A program made the translations under genes and the position numbers. This document shows, in pieces, positions 1 to 5,946 of a stretch of 5,946 bases of DNA (position 1 is the first letter of the stretch; each line of letters starts with the position of its first letter). Origin of the DNA: Dokdonella_A sp035545255 (GTDB lineage Bacteria; Pseudomonadota; Gammaproteobacteria; Xanthomonadales; Rhodanobacteraceae). The notes beneath the pieces are model-generated. The model ran no database searches. It was not told the origin of the DNA and was given only the letters and a program-made list of their open reading frames with translations. The stretch is taken from positions 1 to 5,946 of the forward strand of contig DASZYR010000203.1 of assembly GCA_035545255.1 (NCBI GenBank), read 5' to 3'.

Positions 1-1242
1 ATCGTCGTCGTCGACGAAGAGCACGACACGTCGTACAAGCAGCAGGACGGTTTTCGTTATCACGCGCGCGATCTCGCCGTCTTGCGTGCGCAGGCGCTCG
101 GCGTGCCGGTGGTGCTCGGCTCGGCGACGCCTTCGCTCGAATCGCTCGCGAATGCCGCCGCGGGCCGCTACCGTCCGCTGCGGCTCGCGCATCGCGCCGG
201 CGTGGCGCGGCCGCCTGCGCTCCGCGTCGTCGACTTGCGCCGGCAGCCGCTGCGTCACGGTCTCGCGCCGGCGACGCTGGATGCGATCGCCGCCTGCATC
301 GCGCGCGGCGAGCAGGCGCTGATCTTCAAGAACCGGCGCGGCTACGCGCCCGTGCTGATGTGCCACGACTGCGGCTGGAGCGCCGCGTGCCCCGATTGCG
401 AGCGTGCGCTGACGCTGCACCAGGCAAGCCGGCGGCTGCGCTGCCATCACTGTGGACACGGCGAGCCCGTTCCGCGCGCGTGCCCGCACTGCGGCGGGCT
501 CGCCCTGAACCCGCTCGGCCAGGGCACCGAGCGTCTCGAGGAAACGGTGCGCGCGCGCTTTCCCGATGTGCCGATCGTGCGCATCGACCGCGACACCACG
601 CGCAGCCGCCGCGCTCGCGATGCGCTGCTCGATCACTTGCCGTCGTCCGGAGCGCGCATCCTCGTCGGCACGCAGATGCTCGCGAAAGGCCACGACCTGC
701 CGCATCTGACGCTGGTCGTCGTCGTGGGCGTCGACGAGGGCCTCCACAGCGTCGATTTCCGCGCGCCCGAGCGGCTAGGCCAGCTCGTCGTGCAGGTCGC
801 CGGACGCGCCGGGCGCGCCGGAACTCCCGGCACGGTGATCCTGCAGACGCACGATCCGGAACACCCGCTGCTGAAGACGCTGCTGACAGGCGGCTATCGC
901 GCGTTGTCCGACGAGCTCCTGCGCGAGCGCGAGAGCGCCGGCCTGCCGCCGTTCGCGCATTTCGCGCTGCTGCGCGCCGAGGCGAAGGAATCCTCGCGCC
1001 TCGACCGCTTCCTCGCCGATGCGGCTCGCCTCATCGACGATGCGCGCGTCGTCGCGCAAGGTCCGATGCCGGCGCCGATGCCGCGTCGGGGCGGCGTGCT
1101 GCGCGCGCAGATCCTGATCGAAGCGGCCGAGCGATCGGCGATGCAGTCGTTCCTCGCGCGGTGGATCGGCGAGCTGCGCGCGTTGCCCGAGGCGAAGCCG
1201 CTGCGCTGGTCGATCGACGTCGATCCCGTCGATCTCTACTAG
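1..1242 (+). CDS. priA: Primosomal protein N' (PriA replication-restart helicase), 5'-truncated by the window edge
   Basis: PriA is a superfamily 2 3'-to-5' DNA helicase that recognises abandoned replication forks and starts reloading of the replicative helicase through PriB/DnaT/DnaC-type partners. The frame is open from base 1, and 413 residues are visible. They begin IVVVDEEHDTSYKQQDG, the Walker B/DEAH-like box followed by the PriA-specific SYKQ stretch. Next come motif III GSATPSLE (about residues 40-47) and the helicase C lobe with NRRGYAP. Four CxxC pairs that bind two zinc ions follow, with cysteines at about 121/124, 130/133, 148/151 and 161/164. After these are GTQMLAKGHD (223-232) and motif VI QVAGRAGRAG (265-274). 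The protein ends WSIDVDPVDLY, matching the usual PriA C-terminus. Compared with the roughly 730-residue E. coli protein, about 315-320 N-terminal residues (the DNA-binding region and Walker A) lie upstream of the window. All visible motifs and zinc ligands are intact. It converges on the acyltransferase gene, so the two are not co-transcribed. Confidence 0.97.
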   Translation: MVVVDEEHDTSYKQQDGFRYHARDLAVLRAQALGVPVVLGSATPSLESLANAAAGRYRPLRLAHRAGVARPPALRVVDLRRQPLRHGLAPATLDAIAACIARGEQALIFKNRRGYAPVLMCHDCGWSAACPDCERALTLHQASRRLRCHHCGHGEPVPRACPHCGGLALNPLGQGTERLEETVRARFPDVPIVRIDRDTTRSRRARDALLDHLPSSGARILVGTQMLAKGHDLPHLTLVVVVGVDEGLHSVDFRAPERLGQLVVQVAGRAGRAGTPGTVILQTHDPEHPLLKTLLTGGYRALSDELLRERESAGLPPFAHFALLRAEAKESSRLDRFLADAARLIDDARVVAQGPMPAPMPRRGGVLRAQILIEAAERSAMQSFLARWIGELRALPEAKPLRWSIDVDPVDLY

Positions 1243-1249
1243 CGGGTTT

Positions 1250-1289
1250 GTCGAGCGAACGCACGCGAGCTTCGCTCGCGCCTATCGAC
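1250..1289. other. Stem-loop(s) in the convergent priA/acyltransferase gap
   Basis: A perfect 7-bp stem, CGCGAGC (1264-1270) with GCTCGCG (1274-1280), closes on the three-base loop TTC. An outer GTCGA/TCGAC pairing (1250-1254 with 1285-1289) could extend it. A competing stem, CGAGCGAA (1252-1259) with TTCGCTCG (1271-1278), uses the same right arm. The position just after the priA stop, between two genes that end towards each other, fits a bidirectional transcript end. Neither strand has a T-run after the stem, so this is not a classic intrinsic terminator. The rest of the gap shows nothing else recognisable. Confidence 0.4.
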
Positions 1290-1323
1290 GGGCAACGCAC
1301 AGGAATTGCAGCTCGGCAACCGG

Positions 1324-2439
1324 CTAGTCTGCCCGTGCCTCGAGACCCTTGACGGGTCGCTCGCTCACCGCTGTTTCGCCCGGCGGCGGAACGTCCACGC
1401 GCTCGAGCCGGCGCCTCAAGCCGACCAGCGGCTTCTCGATGAGGAGATACGAAAGCAGCGCCGCCAGGAACGCGAAGGCGAGATTCTGCGGGAACGCATT
1501 CGCGAACGCATCCGCGTTGCGGTTGAGGAACGGCTGCTGCCAGAGATACAGCGAATAGCTGAGGACTCCGATGAAGACGAGCGGACGCAGGTTGAGCACG
1601 CGTCCGAAGGGCGATTCCGAGTGGCGCGTGCTGGCTTCGATACCGACCGCGAGCGCGGCCAGCATCAGCGGCGTTCCGAGGAGGTCGGCGAGCGTGTAGC
1701 CCTTGCCGAAGTGCTCGAATGTCATGACGCCCGCCACGAGCAGCGGGAGGAACGCGGGCGAATTCGTGAGTCTGAGATACCGTTCCTGTGCGAGCAGCCG
1801 GGGGCGAAGCAGCGCCATCGCGCAACCGATCGCGATCGCGTCGGCGGCGGCCGGAAAGATTTCGAGATCGCGATACGGCGATCCCGCGCCGAACGCGACG
1901 TGCATCGCCGCGCGCACGACCGGCGCGCCGAGCCAGGCGGCCAAGGCGGCCGCAAGCGCATGCCGCTCGCGCAGCCGCACGAAGAGAAACGGCCACAGGA
2001 GATAAAACTGCTCCTCGATCGAGAGCGACCAGAGGTGTCCGATCGGCCATGAGCGGTGCGGGTAATAGTTGACCGTATAGGTCACGGCCGCCGCCACGTC
2101 GCTGCCCGTGAGCCGTACCCAGCCGAGCGCTCCGGCTATGCAGATCAGCGCGACGAACGCGTAGAAGGCGGGAAAGATGCGGAGCACGCGGCGGAGGTAA
2201 AACGCCTTCAGCGAGACGCATCCGGTCCGCTCGCGCTCGGCGATGAGCAGCGAGGTGATCAGGAAACCCGAGATGACGAAGAAGATCGTGACGCCGAGAT
2301 GCCCGAGGTCGCCGATCCACGCCAGCTTGGAGACAGGGACGAAACCGTGCGTTCCCAGCAGATGGCCGACGAGCACGAGCATGATGGAAATCGCGCGCCA
2401 TCCGTCCAGGGACGGAATGCGTTTCGCTTTCGCGTTCAT
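1324..2439 (-). CDS. Acyltransferase-3 family membrane protein (OafA/YrhL-like O-acyltransferase)
   Basis: This is a 371-residue integral inner-membrane protein of the acyltransferase-3 family. Members transfer acyl groups, usually acetyl, to sugars of O-antigen, exopolysaccharide, peptidoglycan or other glycans. Family hallmarks appear in order: the N-terminal PSLDGWRAISI; the conserved histidine in LVGHLLG (H26); GVTIFFVISGFLIT (about 49-62); FYLRRVLRIFPAFY (80-93); and GHLWSLSIEEQFYLLWPF (134-151). The family's C-terminal signatures follow, LSYSLYLWQQPF (293-304) and LIEKPL (333-338). Many hydrophobic stretches fit the usual ten or so membrane helices. The last 25-30 residues are hydrophilic. 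No SGNH hydrolase domain is fused, so this is the short form. The start is supported by GGGGGA (2447-2452) seven bases upstream of the ATG. The substrate cannot be read from sequence, and no glycan gene is visible nearby. The gene may be transcribed separately from the FG-GAP gene upstream. Confidence 0.93.
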   Translation of the reverse strand: MNAKAKRIPSLDGWRAISIMLVLVGHLLGTHGFVPVSKLAWIGDLGHLGVTIFFVISGFLITSLLIAERERTGCVSLKAFYLRRVLRIFPAFYAFVALICIAGALGWVRLTGSDVAAAVTYTVNYYPHRSWPIGHLWSLSIEEQFYLLWPFLFVRLRERHALAAALAAWLGAPVVRAAMHVAFGAGSPYRDLEIFPAAADAIAIGCAMALLRPRLLAQERYLRLTNSPAFLPLLVAGVMTFEHFGKGYTLADLLGTPLMLAALAVGIEASTRHSESPFGRVLNLRPLVFIGVLSYSLYLWQQPFLNRNADAFANAFPQNLAFAFLAALLSYLLIEKPLVGLRRRLERVDVPPPGETAVSERPVKGLEARAD

Positions 2440-2446
2440 GGCCGCG

Positions 2447-2452
2447 TCCCCC
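2447..2452 (-). promoter_or_regulatory. Ribosome-binding site of the acyltransferase gene
   Basis: On the minus strand GGGGGA lies seven bases before the ATG at 2437-2439. It is a reasonable Shine-Dalgarno match and supports this start codon. Confidence 0.55.
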
Positions 2453-2461
2453 GGATCGAAC

Positions 2462-2479
2462 GCAGAGCATAGCTTCTGC
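2462..2479 (-). promoter_or_regulatory. Possible -10 element inside an imperfect palindrome upstream of the acyltransferase
   Basis: The minus strand holds TATGCT (2466-2471), which matches four of six bases of the sigma-70 -10 consensus, about 27 bases before the acyltransferase start codon. It is flanked by GCAGA/TCTGC arms (2462-2466 and 2475-2479), a partly symmetric site of the kind a dimeric regulator could bind. I see no good -35 hexamer at the usual spacing. This is a weak prediction. Confidence 0.2.
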
Positions 2480-2568
2480 TACGGCGCGCGGGAACGCCTT
2501 CCGGTTGGATGAGGCGATCGAAAACGGGCCGAAGGCGCGAAAGCGTCTCGCGGAAAACGCCGTCCGCG

Positions 2569-2596
2569 GCCCTCTCCCGCATTCGCGGGAGAGGGC
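2569..2596. terminator. Perfect 12-bp stem-loop after the FG-GAP gene; likely terminator or mRNA 3' end
   Basis: GCCCTCTCCCGC (2569-2580) is the exact reverse complement of GCGGGAGAGGGC (2585-2596), with the four-base loop ATTC between them. The stem is 12 bp without mismatch and very GC-rich. It starts 30 bases past the stop codon of the minus-strand FG-GAP gene, where an operon terminator or RNA-stabilising hairpin is expected. No T-run follows directly on the minus strand. Next to it a second, weaker hairpin can form (CGCGGA 2549-2554 with TCCGCG 2563-2568), with four T's of the minus strand at its loop and arm. From general knowledge, similar CCCTCTCCCGC-type palindromes recur between genes in many GC-rich proteobacteria, so this may also be a dispersed repeat copy. 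Confidence 0.6.
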
Positions 2597-2626
2597 AAAG
2601 GCCTCGCAATCCGCAATCGCAAGCGA

Positions 2627-5107
2627 TCAGATCGGAATGATGTCGAATCCGTCCGCGAAGATCGAATCGGGTCGCGCGCCTTCGTTCTTCAGCACCGAGA
2701 CGTCGTTGTTGTCGCGGTTGCCGGTGGCGATGTCGGGCTCGCCGTCGCCGTCGAAATCGGCGACGGCGACCGAACCCGGATGCGCGCCGGTGTCGAAGTT
2801 GAAGAACGCATCGAAGCCGCCGGCGCCGTCGTTCGGCAGCACGGACACCGTATCGTTCTGCGTGTTCGCGGTGACGATGTCGGGAACGCCGTCGCCGGTG
2901 ACGTCGGCGAGCGTCATGGCCCAGGGCCACGGCATGTAGTCGTAGATGTCCTCCGGAGGATAGATCGCGTAGTTCGCCGATGCGGCGAAATGGCCGCCGC
3001 CCTCGCCGATCAGCACCGATGCGGTCTGCGCGGTCTGGTTGACCGTGACGAGGTCGATCGTGCCGTCGCCGTCGACATCGCCCGCCGCGACGACGACCGG
3101 GCCGGCGTCGGTCGGCAGCGAGACGGCCGGCGCGAAGTTTCCGGCGCCGTCGCCGGCGAGCAGCGAGAGATCGCTCGTGTTGAGGTTCGCGGTCACGATG
3201 TCGGCGTTGCCGTCGCCGGTCACGTCGGCGAGGACGATGCCTTGCGGCGAATGAGTGCCGCTCGCACCGACCGGGAACATGACGGCCGCCGCGAAGCTTC
3301 CGCTGCCGTCGCCGAGCAGCAGCGAAATGCCTTCGTTCGAGATGTTCGTGTCCGCCGTCGCGATGTCGGGGTGTCCGTCGCCGTTCGCGTCGCCGATCGC
3401 GACCGCGTACGGGCTCTGGAATCCCTCGCCGATGCTGAAGCTCTGCGCGTCGCCGAAACCGCCGTTGCCGTCGCCGAGCAGCACCGACACGTCGCCGCCG
3501 CCGAGATTCGCCGTGACGAGATCGGCGTGGCCGTCGCCATTGAAATCGCCGCTCGCGATCGAGGTCGGCGATGAGCCGACGGCATGCCGAACCTCGGGCG
3601 CGAATTCGCCGCCGTCGGTGCCGATCAGCACGGAGACGTCGTTGCTGATCGCGTTCGCGGTCGCGACGTCGGGGCGTCCGTCCTCGTTGAAGTCCGCGGC
3701 GACGATCGCGTGCGTGTACGTTCCGGCGGCGAAATTGCCGGCGAAACCGATGCCGCCAGCGCCATCGGTCGGCAGCACCGACAGGTTTGATCCGACCTGG
3801 TTCGCGGTGAGGATGTCCGGCATGCCGTCGCCGGTCACGTCGGCAACCGCGAGCGGGCTCGGCCCGACGCCGACCGGGAACCGCACGGCGTCGGCGAAGC
3901 CGCCGGCTCCGTCGGCGACGAGTACCGCCGCGCTGTTCGCGAGTGGACGGCTGACGACGAGATCGGCATGGCCATCCCCGGTGAGATCGGCGATCGCGAC
4001 GCCATCGGCGCGCCCGTCGCCGTCGCCGGCCGGATATTGCACGGCCGGCGCGAACGAGCCCGCGCCATCGCCGATCAACAGCGAGACCGTGCCGGGCAGC
4101 TCCGGCGGCGGGAAATCCGAGCCGTCGAGCGCGGCGTTCGCGGTGACGATGTCGGCATTTCCGTCGCCATCGACGTCGCCGATTTCGAGCGCGCGCGGCT
4201 CGGCGTCGGACCCGATCGGGATCGCGACGGGCGCGGCGAATGCGCCGGCTCCGTCGCCGGCGAGCAGCGAAATGTCGCGCGAACCCGCATTCGCGGTGAC
4301 GATGTCCAGCTGGCCGTCGCCGGTCGCGTCCGCGATGCGCATCGCAACCGGATACGCGCCGGTCGGGAATCGCGTCGCAGCCGCGAATCCGCCGCTGCCG
4401 TCGCCCGCGAGCACCGAGACGTCGCCCGATTCGTTGTTCGCGGTGACGAGATCGAGCTTGCCGTCGCCGGTCACGTCGACGAGCGCGATCGCGTACGGCG
4501 CGATGCCGCCGCCGGTGTCGAACGTGACCGGCGCCGAGAACTCGCCGGAGACGCCGCCCATGAACACGAGGATCGGCGTGTCGTCGAAGCCGGCCGCCGC
4601 GATGTCGGGATGGCCGTCGCCGTCGACGTCTCCGACGGCGGCGACGACATAGCCGCGGTTCTGGCTCGTCATCGGCAGGCTGACCGGATCGGAGAATCCG
4701 CCTGCGCCGTCGTTCCAGAGCACGTTGACGTCGTAGCTGAGGCCGTTGCCGATCACGAGGTCGGTGCGTCCGCTCGCGGAGAGATCGGCCGCGACGAGCG
4801 AAGTCGCGAAGCAGCAGGTGTGGAAATGGAGGCTCGTCGGGCGAAAGCGCGGACCTTCGCCTTCGCCGCGCGGCGCCGCGATGTGCGCGGCGGCGAAGCG
4901 CACGGCGGGCGCGTGCGGCATTGCGAGCGGCGCGCGCGTGCGGCTGTCGCGGCTCTGCTCGAGCAGATACGGCAGATCGAACAGCGGCGCACTCGATGCG
5001 CCGAAGCCGACATCCATTGCGGGTGCAGCGGGCGCGGGCGACCCGGCGATCGCCGCGAGCAGGAAGAGCGTCGTGCGCGTCGCACGCGCCAGCGAGGGAT
5101 TCGTCAT
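2627..5107 (-). CDS. Secreted FG-GAP/VCBS repeat protein, 14 repeats, with IFADGFD C-terminal tail
   Basis: This 826-residue protein has an N-terminal signal peptide: basic residues at 8 and 11, the hydrophobic core TLFLLAAIAG, and likely cleavage near APAAPA (about 27-30). A non-repetitive segment follows to about residue 107. Then come fourteen repeats of roughly 50 residues, each with a D-x-[D/N/T]-x-D-G-x-x-D-[I/L] calcium-loop motif, typically DVTGDGNADIVTAN. Most are followed by SVLxGDGxGxFxxA. The motifs start at residues 108, 160, 211, 260, 311, 374, 423, 472, 521, 573, 628, 677, 735 and 784. Fourteen fits two seven-bladed beta-propellers, the fold FG-GAP repeats adopt in integrin alpha chains; that arrangement is inferred. 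The first motif, DLSASGRTD, has lost most calcium ligands. The protein ends SIFADGFDIIPI. The start at 5107 is chosen for its signal peptide and a GGAGG nine bases upstream; the frame stays open further upstream only because of high GC. It is likely surface-associated or secreted, in adhesion or binding, but ligand and exact role are unknown. Confidence 0.92.
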   Translation of the reverse strand: MTNPSLARATRTTLFLLAAIAGSPAPAAPAMDVGFGASSAPLFDLPYLLEQSRDSRTRAPLAMPHAPAVRFAAAHIAAPRGEGEGPRFRPTSLHFHTCCFATSLVAADLSASGRTDLVIGNGLSYDVNVLWNDGAGGFSDPVSLPMTSQNRGYVVAAVGDVDGDGHPDIAAAGFDDTPILVFMGGVSGEFSAPVTFDTGGGIAPYAIALVDVTGDGKLDLVTANNESGDVSVLAGDGSGGFAAATRFPTGAYPVAMRIADATGDGQLDIVTANAGSRDISLLAGDGAGAFAAPVAIPIGSDAEPRALEIGDVDGDGNADIVTANAALDGSDFPPPELPGTVSLLIGDGAGSFAPAVQYPAGDGDGRADGVAIADLTGDGHADLVVSRPLANSAAVLVADGAGGFADAVRFPVGVGPSPLAVADVTGDGMPDILTANQVGSNLSVLPTDGAGGIGFAGNFAAGTYTHAIVAADFNEDGRPDVATANAISNDVSVLIGTDGGEFAPEVRHAVGSSPTSIASGDFNGDGHADLVTANLGGGDVSVLLGDGNGGFGDAQSFSIGEGFQSPYAVAIGDANGDGHPDIATADTNISNEGISLLLGDGSGSFAAAVMFPVGASGTHSPQGIVLADVTGDGNADIVTANLNTSDLSLLAGDGAGNFAPAVSLPTDAGPVVVAAGDVDGDGTIDLVTVNQTAQTASVLIGEGGGHFAASANYAIYPPEDIYDYMPWPWAMTLADVTGDGVPDIVTANTQNDTVSVLPNDGAGGFDAFFNFDTGAHPGSVAVADFDGDGEPDIATGNRDNNDVSVLKNEGARPDSIFADGFDIIPI
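2678..4786 (-). repeat. Fourteen tandem FG-GAP repeats encoded as degenerate repeats of about 150 bp
   Basis: Successive calcium-loop motifs are spaced 52, 51, 49, 51, 63, 49, 49, 49, 52, 55, 49, 58 and 49 residues apart. A 49-residue (147-bp) unit is therefore the base form, with loop insertions in units 5, 10 and 12. At the DNA level the plus strand repeatedly reads close to GCGGTGACGATGTCGG followed by CCGTCGCCGGTCACGTC, for example near 2870, 3188, 4139, 4289 and 4438. The copies are diverged, which suggests an old amplification, yet similar enough for recombination to change copy number. Confidence 0.9.
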
Positions 5108-5116
5108 AAAGGTGCG

Positions 5117-5121
5117 CCTCC
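5117..5121 (-). promoter_or_regulatory. Ribosome-binding site that fixes the start of the FG-GAP gene
   Basis: The minus strand carries GGAGG nine bases before the ATG at 5105-5107, inside the 29-bp gap after the HAF-type gene. It decides in favour of this start over the long upstream extension of the same frame, which overlaps the neighbour in another frame and has no recognisable protein signature. Confidence 0.8.
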
Positions 5122-5136
5122 GTGGAATCGCGCGCT

Positions 5137-5946
5137 TCAGATCGGCGTCACGTCGAAGCCGTCGGCGAAGATCGCATCGTCCGGCACGATCCGCACGACG
5201 GCGCGCTTGCGCTGATAGTCGGGATCGGCGCCGTTGACGAGCATCGTGCGGCCGTTCGGCGTGATCGAGTTGACGACGAGATCGCTGAAGTCGTTGCCGT
5301 AGTCGATTCCGTACATCGAAAGAAACGCGCTGAAATCCTGCATGTGATCGGCGGCGGTCCAGATGAAGCCGCGATTCACGGCGCCCTGCAGCGGATCGAT
5401 CGTGTAGTAGCTGCCGACGATCGTGAGGCCGTTGTCGCTCGGCTCGAACGCGTAATAGATCGCGCCGTCGGCCGCGTCGGGCGGCGTGCCGAGGTATTCG
5501 ACGCCGGTCTCGGCGGTCCAGCGCCACGCCTGCGGCGAGCTCGCGTCGGCGCCGGCGCCGACGATGACCGAGCAGTCGTGATTGCAGCCGATCGCCTGGC
5601 CGACGTGGTTGCCGTCGGCGTCGAGAATCCACTCGGGCACGCCGTCGACCCATTTCGCGCCCCAGCGCGTGTCGCTGCCGAAGAAGCCGGCCGCGACGTG
5701 GCCGCCGTCGCCGACGGCCCAGGCCTCGCCCCAGGTTTGCCCGTCGATCATGCCGAGCGCGACCTGTCCGGTCGCCGCGGTCCACATCCACGGCATCTGC
5801 TGCGGATCGTTGCCTTCGGCCGGCGACGCGCCGCCGACGAGGACGGAGCCGTCGTACGACATGCCGTACGGCGAGGCGTCGCCGAGCGTCAGGCCCGGCA
5901 GCGGCGCCCAGTCCGTGCCCGAGATCCACGTTTCCGGCGAAGCGCG
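5137..5946 (-). CDS. HAF-type extracellular repeat protein, 5'-truncated by the window edge, with IFADGFD C-terminal tail
   Basis: The frame is open to the window edge, so only the last 269 residues are visible. A methionine at 5862 is internal, because the repeat pattern continues upstream of it (TWISGTDWAPLPGL...GDASPYG). The visible part has degenerate repeats of the form S-x-DG-S-x-x-VG followed by a W-x-W-T-x-x-G segment: SYDGSVLVGG (30-39), MPWMWTAATG, NHDCSVIVGAG (122-132), QAWRWTAETGVEYLG, SDNGLTIVGSYY and RGFIWTAADHMQDFSAFL. This resembles the HAF family of extracellular repeats, thought to form beta-rich, possibly propeller-like, surface or secreted proteins. The function is unknown. 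Near the end is DYGNDFSDLVVNSITPNGRTMLVNG, then AIFADGFDVTPI, nearly the same terminal peptide as the next gene. The signal peptide, if present, lies beyond the window. Only 29 bp separate its stop from the FG-GAP start, so an operon is likely. Confidence 0.82.
   Translation of the reverse strand, partial: RASPETWISGTDWAPLPGLTLGDASPYGMSYDGSVLVGGASPAEGNDPQQMPWMWTAATGQVALGMIDGQTWGEAWAVGDGGHVAAGFFGSDTRWGAKWVDGVPEWILDADGNHVGQAIGCNHDCSVIVGAGADASSPQAWRWTAETGVEYLGTPPDAADGAIYYAFEPSDNGLTIVGSYYTIDPLQGAVNRGFIWTAADHMQDFSAFLSMYGIDYGNDFSDLVVNSITPNGRTMLVNGADPDYQRKRAVVRIVPDDAIFADGFDVTPI

Noticed and set aside
82..84. TTG at 82 as the start of a short helicase gene
   Set aside because: The same frame is open to base 1 and encodes the PriA Walker B box and SYKQ stretch before this codon, so the gene is merely cut by the window edge.
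360..1352. 330-codon plus-strand open frame within priA
   Set aside because: It is an out-of-frame Arg/Ala/Pro-rich shadow of priA, which has intact motifs throughout.
1031..2470. 479-codon minus-strand open frame overlapping the acyltransferase and the priA end
   Set aside because: It is an arginine-rich out-of-frame translation of the acyltransferase. The alternative frame has all the acyltransferase-3 motifs.
3255..4652. 465-codon plus-strand open frame antisense to the FG-GAP gene
   Set aside because: It is the mirror of the repeat region: a Pro/Ser/Ala-rich translation that repeats with the same period. It has no recognisable domain and is explained by high GC on the opposite strand.
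2678..4786. Regular spaced repeats considered as a CRISPR array or non-coding tandem repeat
   Set aside because: The period is about 147-153 bp, the copies are diverged, and the frame encodes FG-GAP motifs throughout. They are protein-coding repeats.
3968..5215. 415-codon plus-strand open frame antisense to the FG-GAP gene
   Set aside because: Its Arg/Asp/Glu/Ala/Val-rich periodic translation mirrors the repeats, and it runs across the intergenic gap into the HAF-type gene. It shows no family signature.
5108..5929. N-terminal extension of the FG-GAP frame to give an 1100-residue protein
   Set aside because: The extra part is a low-complexity arginine-rich translation that overlaps the HAF-type gene in another frame. 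The signal peptide and the GGAGG site mark 5107 as the true start.

Overview
This GC-rich window has the long antisense open frames typical of a high-GC genome. It reads as a Gram-negative proteobacterium, most probably a gammaproteobacterium of the Xanthomonadales/Lysobacterales type. The evidence for this is a PriA close to the E. coli form, an OafA-type membrane acyltransferase, and secreted FG-GAP and HAF-type repeat proteins that end in an 'IFADGFD' tail. The lineage assignment is inference; no rRNA or other marker is present.

Layout. (1) 1-1242, plus strand: the C-terminal part of priA, the replication-restart helicase, entering the window at its DEEH Walker B box. (2) 1243-1323: a short convergent gap with competing stem-loops and no T-tract. 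(3) 1324-2439, minus strand: a complete acyltransferase-3 family membrane protein. (4) 2440-2626: an intergenic gap holding a perfect 12-bp stem-loop just past the end of the next gene, a ribosome-binding site for the acyltransferase, and a weak promoter-like element. (5) 2627-5107, minus strand: a complete 826-residue secreted protein with fourteen FG-GAP/VCBS calcium-binding repeats. (6) 5137-5946, minus strand: the 3' part of a HAF-type repeat protein, 29 bp upstream of the FG-GAP gene and probably in the same operon.

How the genes relate. priA is a housekeeping gene and appears unrelated to the rest. The two repeat proteins form the interesting pair: both look extracellular and both are beta-repeat proteins, but from different repeat families. 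They end in nearly the same 12 residues (AIFADGFDVTPI and SIFADGFDIIPI), and the matching DNA is 32/39 identical including the stop codon. This suggests a shared C-terminal module, possibly a sorting or secretion tag. The acyltransferase is downstream on the same strand but separated by the stem-loop, so it is probably its own transcription unit. I see no tRNA, rRNA, CRISPR array, insertion sequence or defence system here.
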